This document shows positions 25,716-34,803 of a DNA stretch of 64,000 bases, piece by piece. The position numbers and the translations under genes were made by a program. The stretch is taken from positions 1,137,001 through 1,201,000 of the forward strand of contig CP159373.1 of assembly GCA_032595685.2 (NCBI GenBank), read 5' to 3'. This DNA is from Candidatus Electrothrix aestuarii (lineage in GTDB: Bacteria > Desulfobacterota > Desulfobulbia > Desulfobulbales > Desulfobulbaceae). Below the pieces are notes generated by a model, which saw nothing but the letters and a program-made list of their open reading frames with translations, was not told the DNA's origin and did not search any database. Numbering within the stretch: the stretch's first letter is position 1; each line of letters starts with the position of its first letter.

Positions 25716-27050
25716 TCATGATTCTTCTCTATCAACTTCCCCAAATATAGCTTCAGGCAACGTCAACTTTTCATGCTGTGCAATCTTTTCGATCTCCTGC
25801 CTTTTACTCGGATTTGATTTAAAGAACATGTACAATCCAGCAGACATTTCAGGTTCCGAACCATCTTCATGAAGCAACTCATGAAGCCTCTTCTCTTGAT
25901 CGTACAGAACGCACATCATCCGAACAGTTTGAACTGAAATTTCGTGTGATTCTAAATACCAGCAAATTATTTTTATATTCCCCTCAACCCATCGATTTTT
26001 TTCAACGATTCCAATTGAAGTTCCTGCTCCCAGTCTTCCTATTTTTTGGAATACATCGGCAAAAAAATCGTTTTGCTTGAGTGTCAATTCATCTTCTAAA
26101 CTCAGGCTATCTTCTCTCACATAAGGAAAGGCCTTGCTGTTTGCTTCTGCTTTTTCTTCCTGAGGAATTAAATCAGCACGCAACAAAGCTACAAACACTT
26201 TCATGTCATTATGATAGCCAGAAAAACCAGAAAAAAGGTGCTTTCTCCATAGACAACGCACTGTCTGTGGATTTTGCTCAAGAAGAATCACATGCTGCGG
26301 AAATTCCCGAAGAAAATTTACAAGGCAATTCTCGCTAGTTACAAGAAAATCTTTGAGCGCATTCACAGTAGAGTCGTTGGTGACACGAATGACCGTATCT
26401 AATACTCGGTTTACCAGTCGATTTATACGATAATCTTCATCAAAAATTGATGATATTCCTGTGACGACACCTTCAAAGAATTTAACCAACTCATCAGTAT
26501 CTACACAATAGGGGATTCGTTCAATGATGGGATCAAGAGGAGTATCAGGGGGAGTAACATTCAAATCAAAATAGAGAATAATTTCATTCTGGAGAGAAGC
26601 AGTGCTCCCGTTTGGCACAAATTTTCCCAAATTTGAGAAGATGAATTGCCAGAAAGATTCAACATGTGAATGATCAATCTCATTCGTTTTAAAATGGGCG
26701 CAGTCATTGCGTCTATCTTTCCAATAGCGGACCTGATGTCGCAAATCTTCAGAAACAAGAAAAACGGGGGCTGGCTTTTGCTGTTGTACCAGATCAAACA
26801 CTTCATGGTCCCATGAATCTTCACGGCGTAGTTTAGCCAAGTTTTTTTGCCATTGCTTCGAGTTAATCCCGGCTGGGCATGCAGATCTCAACAAACGCGC
26901 TCGGAGAGCGAGCCCCCAGCCTATATAAGAAAATAGTAAAGCTGCGCGATAAGCCCCGGCACGATAACAAGTCTCCGCCTCTTGGAAAGGAATGATAGTT
27001 TCTTCTGGAAGGGGAAAAATCTCCTGTATTCTAGTCAGCAGTGTTTTCAT
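25716..27050 (-). CDS. HEPN-motif protein of unknown function in the ftsW position
   Basis: 444 residues, no membrane segments. The N-terminal ~140 residues are helical and carry RYWKDRRNDCAHF, which gives R-x4-H (Arg114-His119), the RNase motif of HEPN domains. The first part (CYRAGAYRAALLFSYIGWGLALR) also looks like a HEPN helix pair. The rest is unrecognised. HEPN proteins are often RNA-cleaving toxins or defence parts. It lies between murG and murD with short gaps (28 and 21 bp), exactly where ftsW sits in most dcw clusters. Its codon use is more A/T-rich than its neighbours', suggesting transfer. Confidence 0.65.
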   Translation of the reverse strand: MKTLLTRIQEIFPLPEETIIPFQEAETCYRAGAYRAALLFSYIGWGLALRARLLRSACPAGINSKQWQKNLAKLRREDSWDHEVFDLVQQQKPAPVFLVSEDLRHQVRYWKDRRNDCAHFKTNEIDHSHVESFWQFIFSNLGKFVPNGSTASLQNEIILYFDLNVTPPDTPLDPIIERIPYCVDTDELVKFFEGVVTGISSIFDEDYRINRLVNRVLDTVIRVTNDSTVNALKDFLVTSENCLVNFLREFPQHVILLEQNPQTVRCLWRKHLFSGFSGYHNDMKVFVALLRADLIPQEEKAEANSKAFPYVREDSLSLEDELTLKQNDFFADVFQKIGRLGAGTSIGIVEKNRWVEGNIKIICWYLESHEISVQTVRMMCVLYDQEKRLHELLHEDGSEPEMSAGLYMFFKSNPSKRQEIEKIAQHEKLTLPEAIFGEVDREES

Positions 27051-27071
27051 TTATGTTCAGCACAAAAAAGT

Positions 27072-28460
27072 CTATCCGATATTGCCTCTTTCCACCATTC
27101 CTCTAACACAGCGACTAAACTCATCCCCCCGCTGCTCATAACTCCTGAACATATCAAAACTGGCGCAGGCCGGGGCCAGAAGCACCGTATCGCCTGGAGA
27201 TGCGGCAGCAAAGGCCATTGCAACCGCCTCTTCCATATCAGCGGCAAACTGATACCCAACACCGGCCTCATCGGCAACGGCGGCCAGATCCGGCGCAGAC
27301 TCACCGATCAGCACGACGTGTTTGACATGCTGACGAAATACCGGCACCAAGGCATCAAAATCGCCCCCTTTATTCCTTCCCCCGGCAATCAGGATGACCT
27401 CTTTTTCAGCACCCATCCCAAAGCCTGCTAAGGCCGCAACCACAGCTCCCACATTAGTCGCCTTAGAATCGTTAACAAAACGAACGCCGTTTATCTCGCC
27501 TACAGGAGTCATCCTATGCTGGGGCGGTTGAAAATCGGTCAGTCCGGCCTTAATATCCTGCTCGTTGCAGCCAAAGGCCCGGATTGCAAGGATAGCTGCA
27601 GCGGCATTGTACAGATTCACCCTGGAATGCAGCCGCGTCTCTGCAAGCTCGTACAACTCACCCGTACCTTCAGGCCCGAACTCCGGTTCCACGCGCACAG
27701 CTTTTCCTTCTACCCTGGCGCGACAACCGGGCTGGGTACCAAAGCTATATAATTTCTCACCAGCTGTGGGTGGTGCTGCCGCAAGCAGCACATCGTCCGT
27801 TCCGATAATCGCTGTATCGCCCCTGCCTTGACAGGCAAAGAGCTGCATCTTCGCGGCAACGTACTCCTCAAAACTGCCGTGGCGGTCAATATGATCCGGG
27901 GAAAGATTAAGGAGTAGGCCGATATTAGGCCGAAAATAGCCAGCCGCTTCTAACTGAAAACTGGACAACTCCAGCACCACGACCTCAGCGTCTCCCGGCT
28001 CCAGAAGGTACTCCAGGATCGGGGTGCCGATATTACCGCCCACAAAGACCTTTTTGCCGCAAGTCCGCAAGAGATGACCAATCAGGCTGGTCACGGTGGT
28101 CTTGCCGTTGGACCCGGTCACGGCAATCACCGGCACCTGAATACGTCCGGCGGCCAAGGCCAACTCTCCAACGACGGGTACACCTTGTGTGCGAGCAGCC
28201 GCCAGCACCGGCAAGTTTGCTGGAACCCCAGGACTGGGGACGATCAAGTCCGCATCGGCAAAAAAGGCAGCCCTATGGCCGCCAGTTTCTATGTTTGCAT
28301 TGCATTGCCTGAGCACGGCCTGTTCTTCCTCCGGGATATGCTCCCGAAATTCAGAAACCGTAACCTCCAGCCCCTGTTGATGCAGATAGCGTACTGCTGC
28401 CAACCCGGATTTCCCCAGACCAACCACTACGGACTTCATGCCCGCCTTTAATTCAATCAT
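27072..28460 (-). CDS. murD: UDP-N-acetylmuramoylalanine-D-glutamate ligase
   Basis: Mur ligase with KSVVVGLGKSGLAAVRYL at the N-terminus, VIAVTGSNGKTTVTSLIGHL (ATP loop) and VNDSKATNVGAVVAAL (C-terminal domain). It adds D-Glu to UDP-MurNAc-Ala. I place the start at 28460 (MIELKAGMKSV); the longer frame to 28514 would overlap the antiporter gene. About 460 residues, usual length. Confidence 0.95.
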   Translation of the reverse strand: MIELKAGMKSVVVGLGKSGLAAVRYLHQQGLEVTVSEFREHIPEEEQAVLRQCNANIETGGHRAAFFADADLIVPSPGVPANLPVLAAARTQGVPVVGELALAAGRIQVPVIAVTGSNGKTTVTSLIGHLLRTCGKKVFVGGNIGTPILEYLLEPGDAEVVVLELSSFQLEAAGYFRPNIGLLLNLSPDHIDRHGSFEEYVAAKMQLFACQGRGDTAIIGTDDVLLAAAPPTAGEKLYSFGTQPGCRARVEGKAVRVEPEFGPEGTGELYELAETRLHSRVNLYNAAAAILAIRAFGCNEQDIKAGLTDFQPPQHRMTPVGEINGVRFVNDSKATNVGAVVAALAGFGMGAEKEVILIAGGRNKGGDFDALVPVFRQHVKHVVLIGESAPDLAAVADEAGVGYQFAADMEEAVAMAFAAASPGDTVLLAPACASFDMFRSYEQRGDEFSRCVRGMVERGNIG

Positions 28461-28491
28461 AATTGAGTAACCGAGATAATCTCTCTTACAT

Positions 28492-30342
28492 TCAAGATAC
28501 AACCTGCCCCGCATCCGAACCCTGGATCGGCACCAAACTCTGCGACGTCTGTTGGATAATACTGATCAGCACATCCCCGGCAACCGGGTCTACCGGACTG
28601 TCAATAGTGCAAACCTCTATCGAACGATTCGGCTTGAGAACAAACAACACGATCGCTGTATCACCGTACTCGGCCCTGAAAGCCTGATAATCAAACTCCT
28701 TGGTCAACTCAGTCCGTTTGATTTTCGGATCACTGCCAAAGGCATCATTGAGCCGAAAATAACCCAGTCCCTCGCCAAAGAGCAGACGACCATGCTGCTC
28801 CTGCGGAATTGCTTCATGTCGGCTATCCTCTTCTACAAAAGGAAAGGACAATTGATAGACCTCCTGCCGACCAAAATCTTCCAGAAAATGGGAACAGGTC
28901 AAGGCATTGACCGCATCATTGGCTGTCATGGCAAGCATACGGCCCAAGCCGCCGTAATCAATTTCCTCCCGGGTCTTTTTCGCCAAAGCATTTCCATAGA
29001 TAGCAGGCATACCCGCCATCCGGGAAAGGGCGACATTCTCCCGATCAGTGTCGATCAGCACAACAGAGAAACCTTCATTCATGATAGCCTGAGCCATTGC
29101 CCTTGCCCCCTTATGGGCACCAACAAAAAGAATCCCCTGTGGATTGGCCCGCGACAGACCGAACTTTCGTGACAGCGGTACCGCAGAAAGACCGTAAATC
29201 AGCACGGTGGCAAAAACCATCAGAAAGGTAACAGGAACAAGTTCAAGCGCCTCTGGATACCCTTTGTCCGCCAGCTCCAGCGCAAACACAGAGGCCACTG
29301 CCGCAGCCACAATACCGCGTGGGGCCATCCAGGCCATAAACACCCGTTCCCGGCAAGGCAAAAACGAACCAGCTGTGCCCGCCAGAATAGAAAGCGGACG
29401 TACTACCAGAATCATAAACGCGACAAAAAGAAAGCTATCCCAACCAAGCCCTCTGATATCCTCCGGCTGGAGACGAGCCGCAAGAACCACAAAAAGACAG
29501 GAAATCAGTAAGGTTGTCAAGGTTTCCTTAAACTCGATAACATGCCGGATGGAAACCCAGTTCTGATTAGCAAGGGTGATCCCCATGACGGTCACTGCTA
29601 ACAAACCAGCCTCATCCTGCACAACATTGGCTGCTGCAAAGGAGGCAAACATCAGCATCAGAGAGACGGGGTTATGCAAGGCATCAGGCAACCAAAATTT
29701 CCGGAGCACCAAGATCAGCACCGCAGCGGCAATAAAACCGAAAGACACGCCCACCACAAAGGTGAGGCCAAAATCGATGAGTGCCTCTTCAAGACCATCA
29801 CGAAGCCTGCTGTGCCGCACTACCGTGAAGACCAAGACCGCCAGGGTTGCACCCAGAGGGTCAACAACAATGCCCTCCCATTTCAGGAGCGAGCTGACGC
29901 GACCACGGAGCCGAAGATGCCGCAGCATAGGACCAATAACAGTAGGCCCGGTCACAACCAGAATTGCCGCCAACAAGGCCGCAACCGGCCAAGGAAAGCC
30001 GATAATATAATGAGCTGCAACCGTACCCAGCACTAAGGATATCAGCACCGCAAGGGTCAATATCTGGAATAAAACGCCCTGAATCTTCTGCTTACGCAGC
30101 TCCCGAAAGCGCAGATTCATGCCCCCTTCGTAGAGAATAACCGCAACTGCAAGAGAGACCATAGGAAAAAGCAGGTCGCCGAAGAGCTGGTCAGGATGGA
30201 GCAGTCCAAAACCTGGCCCGACAAGCAGGCCAGCAACCAGCAGGAAAAGAATAGACGGCAGGTGCAGCTTCCATGCTGTCCACTGGGCCATGATACCCAG
30301 AATAAAAATTCCAGTAAGTTGTATGAGTATATCGTGCGACAA
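28492..30342 (-). CDS. cation:proton antiporter with TrkA-N domain
   Basis: 616 residues. About 12 membrane segments (residues 1-400), with GPTVIGPMLRHLRLRGRVSSLLKWEG and DPLGATLAVLVF, as in CPA1 (NhaP) Na+/H+ antiporters. A cytoplasmic Rossmann domain follows (ILFVGAHKGARAMAQAIM, ~400-520; TrkA-N), then a C-terminal tail with conserved polar segments. It probably exchanges Na+ or K+ for H+ with nucleotide gating. It lies in the 9 kb insert in the dcw cluster. Confidence 0.85.
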   Translation of the reverse strand: MSHDILIQLTGIFILGIMAQWTAWKLHLPSILFLLVAGLLVGPGFGLLHPDQLFGDLLFPMVSLAVAVILYEGGMNLRFRELRKQKIQGVLFQILTLAVLISLVLGTVAAHYIIGFPWPVAALLAAILVVTGPTVIGPMLRHLRLRGRVSSLLKWEGIVVDPLGATLAVLVFTVVRHSRLRDGLEEALIDFGLTFVVGVSFGFIAAAVLILVLRKFWLPDALHNPVSLMLMFASFAAANVVQDEAGLLAVTVMGITLANQNWVSIRHVIEFKETLTTLLISCLFVVLAARLQPEDIRGLGWDSFLFVAFMILVVRPLSILAGTAGSFLPCRERVFMAWMAPRGIVAAAVASVFALELADKGYPEALELVPVTFLMVFATVLIYGLSAVPLSRKFGLSRANPQGILFVGAHKGARAMAQAIMNEGFSVVLIDTDRENVALSRMAGMPAIYGNALAKKTREEIDYGGLGRMLAMTANDAVNALTCSHFLEDFGRQEVYQLSFPFVEEDSRHEAIPQEQHGRLLFGEGLGYFRLNDAFGSDPKIKRTELTKEFDYQAFRAEYGDTAIVLFVLKPNRSIEVCTIDSPVDPVAGDVLISIIQQTSQSLVPIQGSDAGQVVS

Positions 30343-30436
30343 AATTGACCTCAGATAAACAAATTCTCCCTACAGGATCGCCACTGTAGTACAGATAAAA
30401 AAGGAAGGCCGTATAAGACGCCTATGGCCAACGTCT

Positions 30437-31252
30437 TCACCCCAGGGCCACATCAAGAATCATCATGACCGTAAAACCAAGCATTGTCATCATAGTAACT
30501 AAGTCGATATTCTCATTAACTCGCTGCGACTCAGGAATGAGTTCTTCGACAACAACAAAGATCATTGATCCTGCGGCAAAACAGAGGGCATAAGGCAGGA
30601 TATGTTGCATTTTGAGAACAAAATAGGCCCCGATAACTCCGGCAATAGGCTCCACCATTCCAGATGCCTGCCCCAGCATAAAACTTTTGCCCCGACTCAT
30701 CCCCTCACGCCGCAAAGGCATTGCCACGGCTGTTCCTTCTGGAATATTTTGAATCCCGATACCAAGGGCCAAAGCCAACGCCCCACCAATGGTCGCAGAA
30801 GGAAGATCCGCTGCAACAGCACCAAAGGCAACACCAACAGCAAGGCCTTCAGGAAAATTATGAAAGGTTATGGCAAGCACCAAGAGGGTACTCCGTTGCC
30901 ATGACGTTTTGACCCCTTCCCTTTTATCCATGCTGAGACCCGGATGGAGATGGGGAAGAAACTTATCAATCACGCGCATGAAAACGCCGCCACCCAAAAA
31001 ACCGATGGTCGCTGTTAACCAGGAAATCTGCCCCATCTGCTCGGCCATATCAATTCCAGGTGCAAGCAGAGACCAAAAACTCGCAGCAATCATAACTCCG
31101 GCGGCAGAACCAAGCAGAGAATCCATCAATTTGTGATTCACTTTCTTGGTGAAAAAAACAAGGGTTGCACCGAGAGCCGTCATTGCCCAGGTGAAAAGCG
31201 TTGCAAGCAAGGCCTGGGTTACAGGGCTATACTGCTGAATAAATTCAATCAT
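30437..31252 (-). CDS. ZIP-family metal transporter
   Basis: 271 residues, eight membrane segments. HNFPEGLAVGVAFG (TM4) and GIQNIPEGTAVAMPL (TM5) are the metal-binding motifs of ZIP (ZupT/GufA-like) transporters. The loop HLHPGLSMDKREG holds two histidines. It likely imports Zn2+ or similar divalent ions across the inner membrane. Same strand as the antiporter, with a 94 bp gap. Confidence 0.9.
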   Translation of the reverse strand: MIEFIQQYSPVTQALLATLFTWAMTALGATLVFFTKKVNHKLMDSLLGSAAGVMIAASFWSLLAPGIDMAEQMGQISWLTATIGFLGGGVFMRVIDKFLPHLHPGLSMDKREGVKTSWQRSTLLVLAITFHNFPEGLAVGVAFGAVAADLPSATIGGALALALGIGIQNIPEGTAVAMPLRREGMSRGKSFMLGQASGMVEPIAGVIGAYFVLKMQHILPYALCFAAGSMIFVVVEELIPESQRVNENIDLVTMMTMLGFTVMMILDVALG

Positions 31253-31314
31253 GACCGTCTTATCCTTTCATACGATTTATTGCAAGGAGATGGTGAGAGA
31301 TATTCATCCAAGAA

Positions 31315-32133
31315 CTACTCACCCGCAGCAGCGCCTTCGGGCTCCACTTCTTCTGTATCTTCTGGCACCTCAGGAGCTTCTTCATCCACTATAGACTCTT
31401 CCTGCTCAATCTCTTCTTGCCCAGCGCTAACCTCATCATCCACGGCAGAATCTTCCTGATCTACATCCTCTTGCTCCGCGGTAACTTCCTCGTCGTCAAC
31501 AGGCCCTTCCTGTTCTACCGACTCTTGCTCAGCACCCATTTCTTCATTCACGACAGAGTCTTCCTGTTCTGCATCCTCCTGCTCAGTACTCATTTCTTCA
31601 TCATCTATGACAGAATCTTCTTGCTCCACTGCCTCTTGCTCCGCAGTAGTTTCTTCATTCACAGCAGGAGTACTCTCATCTATATTCTCTTGATCCGCAC
31701 CAACGTTCTCATTTCCACCAGGATCGTTCTGGTCTATGAACTCTTGTGTCACGGCGACGTCTTGATTCATAGTAGGACTGTTCTGTTGTCCAGAGGGGTT
31801 TATCTTTTTTTCAGCTCGTTTCATTTTGCGATACAAGCTGAACCGGCCATAAACAAAATCATAGAGCACTGATTTATCCTCAAGATACTTAAACCCTTTT
31901 TCAGCAACCACCCCACTTTTCTTCCAGTCTCCCTGAGCATAGTAAAAATCACTCATGATCAGATATCTATGAAAATAGGCATCAACTGAGGCATAGCAAA
32001 TCGCTATAAGCGCTACAGCGAGGAACACCTTCTTATTTTTGCTGCCTTTGGGGGCCTTGATAAAAAGGATGAAAAAGAGAGGAACAAAGAGGAAAAACTG
32101 CACAAGGAAAACAATCAAATGAGTTATAGACAT
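31315..32133 (-). CDS. membrane-anchored acidic repeat protein
   Basis: 272 residues. Two membrane segments near the N-terminus (residues ~4-24 and 37-50), a short basic region (KMKRAEKKI), then ~150 residues made of 18-19-residue repeats of the pattern VDDEE-x-AEQE-x-xEQEDS-x, at least five in tandem. The C-terminal half is nearly all Glu, Asp, Gln, Val and Ser. Unknown family. The strong negative charge could bind cations; it sits beside a ZIP transporter and an antiporter. No known domain. Confidence 0.6.
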   Translation of the reverse strand: MSITHLIVFLVQFFLFVPLFFILFIKAPKGSKNKKVFLAVALIAICYASVDAYFHRYLIMSDFYYAQGDWKKSGVVAEKGFKYLEDKSVLYDFVYGRFSLYRKMKRAEKKINPSGQQNSPTMNQDVAVTQEFIDQNDPGGNENVGADQENIDESTPAVNEETTAEQEAVEQEDSVIDDEEMSTEQEDAEQEDSVVNEEMGAEQESVEQEGPVDDEEVTAEQEDVDQEDSAVDDEVSAGQEEIEQEESIVDEEAPEVPEDTEEVEPEGAAAGE

Positions 32134-32201
32134 TTCTTCTTACCTCAAAAATTAAATTATTATCGCACAAGATGTGCGTAGGGATAAGTACTCAACCATA
32201 T

Positions 32202-32271
32202 ATAATCGACACTCCTATTTAGCTCTTAAGCTGACCTGTAGGCAGGTTGCACTACAATAAGTGTCGATTAT
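32202..32271. repeat. 70-bp nested inverted repeat
   Basis: Perfect 12-bp outer arms ATAATCGACACT (32202-32213) and AGTGTCGATTAT (32260-32271), with a smaller hairpin inside (ACCTGTAGGCAGGT). It lies between the acidic-repeat gene and yjdM. It could be a small mobile repeat or a bidirectional terminator. No flanking duplication is seen. Confidence 0.55.
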
Positions 32272-32322
32272 TCAAAGTGACCTACTTATATCTCTCAATA
32301 CCACGAAGCTAGCTGCATCCAC

Positions 32323-32664
32323 TCACGCTTTTTTCACAAACTCTGATTTGAGCTTCATCGCGCCTATTCCCGGAATCTTACAATCAATATCATGGTCACC
32401 GTCGACCAGGCGGATATTCTTCACCTTGGTTCCAACCTTTACGACAGAGGAGGAGCCTTTCACTTTGAGGTCTTTTATCACCACGACTGCATCACCATCG
32501 CTCAGCGGGGTGCCATTGGCATCCTTTACTGCGGCTTCGTTTTCTTCTCCGCTTTCTGCGGCATTGAGCACCCATTCGTGGCCGCATTCCGGGCAGACCA
32601 GCATTGCTCCGTCTTCATAGGTATATTGGGAGTTGCATTTGGGGCAAGGGGGGAGTTCACTCAT
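32323..32664 (-). CDS. yjdM: YjdM/PhnA-like zinc-ribbon protein
   Basis: 113 residues. N-terminal zinc ribbon [14 protein letters not shown] and [10 protein letters not shown], then a C-terminal SH3-like part with [23 protein letters not shown] and ending [16 protein letters not shown]. The sequence is typical of YjdM (formerly PhnA), whose function is not known; the old link to phosphonate use is doubtful. Normal length. Confidence 0.9.
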   Translation of the reverse strand: MSELPPCPKCNSQYTYEDGAMLVCPECGHEWVLNAAESGEENEAAVKDANGTPLSDGDAVVVIKDLKVKGSSSVVKVGTKVKNIRLVDGDHDIDCKIPGIGAMKLKSEFVKKA

Positions 32665-32788
32665 AGGTATATCTCTTTTATATTGTTTATCAAATAGTAA
32701 TAAGCCGAAACCAGTTATCCCTTATTCAATCTAACAAAGGGACAGCTGTATCCGGCTTTTTCGCTACAAATCACGCTGAAATCATCCC

Positions 32789-33040
32789 GATTTGAATTTA
32801 AATCAACATATTTTACGCTTCAAACGGCCTGATGTACATTTGAATCGGGGTAATTTCAATTTAAATTGCCTTGATTGAAGTGTGAATCGGCCTGATTTGA
32901 ACTTCAATTGACCTGATTTACATTTAAATCGCCTTGATTGAAGTGTGAATTGGCTTGATTCAAGTTTAAAATGGATTGATTTAAATTGGAATCGGGATGA
33001 TTGAAGTGTGAATCGTGTTAATTCAAATTGACTTTGGAGT
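32789..33040. repeat. twelve tandem 21-bp degenerate repeats
   Basis: Twelve consecutive 21-bp units start at 32789, 32810, 32831 and so on in exact steps to 33020. The consensus is GATTnAAnTnnnAATCGnnTT. Each unit has dyad symmetry (GATT...AATC). Three units share the longer form GATTGAAGTGTGAAT (32873, 32936, 32999). Because 21 is a multiple of three, a frame of seven-residue repeats is open on the minus strand (TTG start at 33054), but there is no sign that it is expressed. Confidence 0.85.
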
Positions 33041-33084
33041 GATGTAAGCGGCAAATTCTTGCCGTCAAGAAGGCCGTTATCCGG

Positions 33085-33267
33085 TTAATCTAACTTCTGG
33101 AGATTTTTATACTGGACATATCGTATCCCAATATCGCCATCATCATCTGCTTCAATCTTTACCCGTTTTTCAGTGAATCCTAAAACCTTGCCCAAAACGG
33201 GATACACATAATCACCACCAGGTATTCGCTTGAGCCAGACGACTTTGTCACCGATTTGGAGTTCCAT
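33085..33267 (-). CDS. small hypothetical protein (SH3-like)
   Basis: 60 residues from the ATG at 33267 (MELQIGDKVVWLKRIPGGDY). A series of beta strands and Gly/Asp turns (VLGKVLGFTEKRVKIEADDDGDIG) suggests a small SH3- or KOW-like barrel. It lies directly downstream of the RT-protease gene on the same strand (~30 bp gap) and may be its partner. No family can be named. Confidence 0.5.
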   Translation of the reverse strand: MELQIGDKVVWLKRIPGGDYVYPVLGKVLGFTEKRVKIEADDDGDIGIRYVQYKNLQKLD

Positions 33268-33296
33268 AATAAATAATTCTATACTCAAACAATAAG

Positions 33297-34803
33297 TTAT
33301 TTATTATTTGTGACTTCAGGCACCTTACTTAACTCGTTAATTGATATTACGGCATTGTTACCTGATTCCTTTCGCGCACCTTCAGCTGCTATCCCCACAA
33401 CTTCTTTTTTCGCATTTAGCACTGGACCACCGCTATTACCTTCCCTAATCTGAGTCGTTATCTCAAATTTTTGAATTCCATGAGTGGCAAATTTAGAAGC
33501 TATCTTGCCGTCTGCAACATATGGTGTTTGTCCAGTTTTATATGCTGGAAATCCATACAATGAAATAGGATCTTTCTGCTTAATATCATCGGAAGAAGGC
33601 GAAAGATGTTCTGAAATCTTAACTGACTCTTTATTTGTTCGGGAACAGAGCTCCACAATAGCTAAATCCCTTTTAACACAAAACTTAGTTACCTTTATTG
33701 TGTACTTTTCATGTGGTCGGTCATGCCTAAATGCTTCAGTTATTTTGTGTATATCTTCCCCCTTAGCAACAACATGAGCACAAGTAACCAAACCAACATC
33801 TTTAAACATGAATCCGGTACCATGATTGGCAATCATTTCTCCATGTTCGTCATCATATAACGTTTCTAGAACCCATAGAGTATTGAAAATATCTTTATCC
33901 TCATCAGTTGCCTCTACGTAAGGAAGGGGCCGTTCTTTTACTGGTATCAGTTTGTTAAAACGTTTTGCTAAATTAATATATATTTTATCCCTATTACCTC
34001 TAACCATATGAAGAAATAACAGTTTCCCCCTGACAACGTTCTTGAATGATGGTTTTTGATCACTCCCCCGGTTATGAAAGTACCATCGACTATGAAATTC
34101 AATTTCAGCTTTCTCATACCCATGTTCTTCCCAAGCGTAGATCATTGATTTAATCTGCTGAACAAACGCCCTTCTTACATTTGGAAATTCATTAACAGTT
34201 ATCCCTGTAACTTCAAAGCGGTTACTTCCTGTGCATAGCCTGCTTTTTTTATTATTTATTTTAAACCCATTTTCTTTTATTTTATTTATCAATTTTTCTC
34301 CAGGCTCTATTCCTCCAGATGGTCTAACAATAATAATATCTCTGGGGAGCCGATTTTGGCGACATGTGAATGAAAAAGAAATATCATCCGCATACCGTGT
34401 ATAAGTACCACTATGTTTTTTAGCCAATTCTTGCAACGAAGTGTCTAGTTTCCTGCATATTAAATTTGAAATTATTGGTGAAGTGGGAGCACCTTGGGGC
34501 AACATATTATCAAAAAACCCGAGCCAACACCTGTTGTATCTCTTTGATCTTCCTGTTAGGTGCATAGATGATTCTAGTGCCACCGCTCCTTTTGCTTACT
34601 TCAAATCTTCTATACTTGTATTTCTTTGGCGTCTGATAAAATATTTCTGAAATTTCTTTATAAGTTTTGCCGAAAAACGCCGCAACTTGGTTTGCTGTTT
34701 CTAATTCAAGGAAATCTTCAGCTGTTGGCATTTTTAATAACTCAGTAATAAATGGGAACGGATGCATATTGGCCAAAATTTCACTTGTACCCCGAGAGGA
34801 CAT
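33297..34803 (-). pseudogene. retron-like reverse transcriptase fused to trypsin-like protease, broken
   Basis: The first frame (34803-34510) covers RT fingers: YRRFEVSKRSGGTRIIYAPN and RKIKEIQQVLARV. The second frame (to 33297) resumes at DNMLPQGAPTSPIISNLIC (motif B) and YTRYADDISFSF (YADD). About 100 residues, including the motif-A Asp, are missing at the junction (~34508-34520), and the frame is shifted there. The C-terminal ~180 residues are a trypsin-like protease: LVTCAHVVA (His), KRDLAIVEL (Asp), REGNSGGPVLNA (Ser). RT-protease fusions are known among retron-like RTs, as I recall. As read, it cannot copy RNA. An IS lies right at its start codon. Confidence 0.75.

Noticed and set aside
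31417-31872. 151-codon hydrophobic plus-strand frame
   Set aside because: It is the complement of the acidic repeats (Glu/Asp codons read in reverse give Leu/Phe/Ile), so its membrane-like look is an artefact.
32803-33054. 83-codon frame of seven-residue repeats on the minus strand as a gene
   Set aside because: It follows from a 21-bp DNA repeat being a multiple of three. It has only a TTG start and no good ribosome site. Kept as a repeat.
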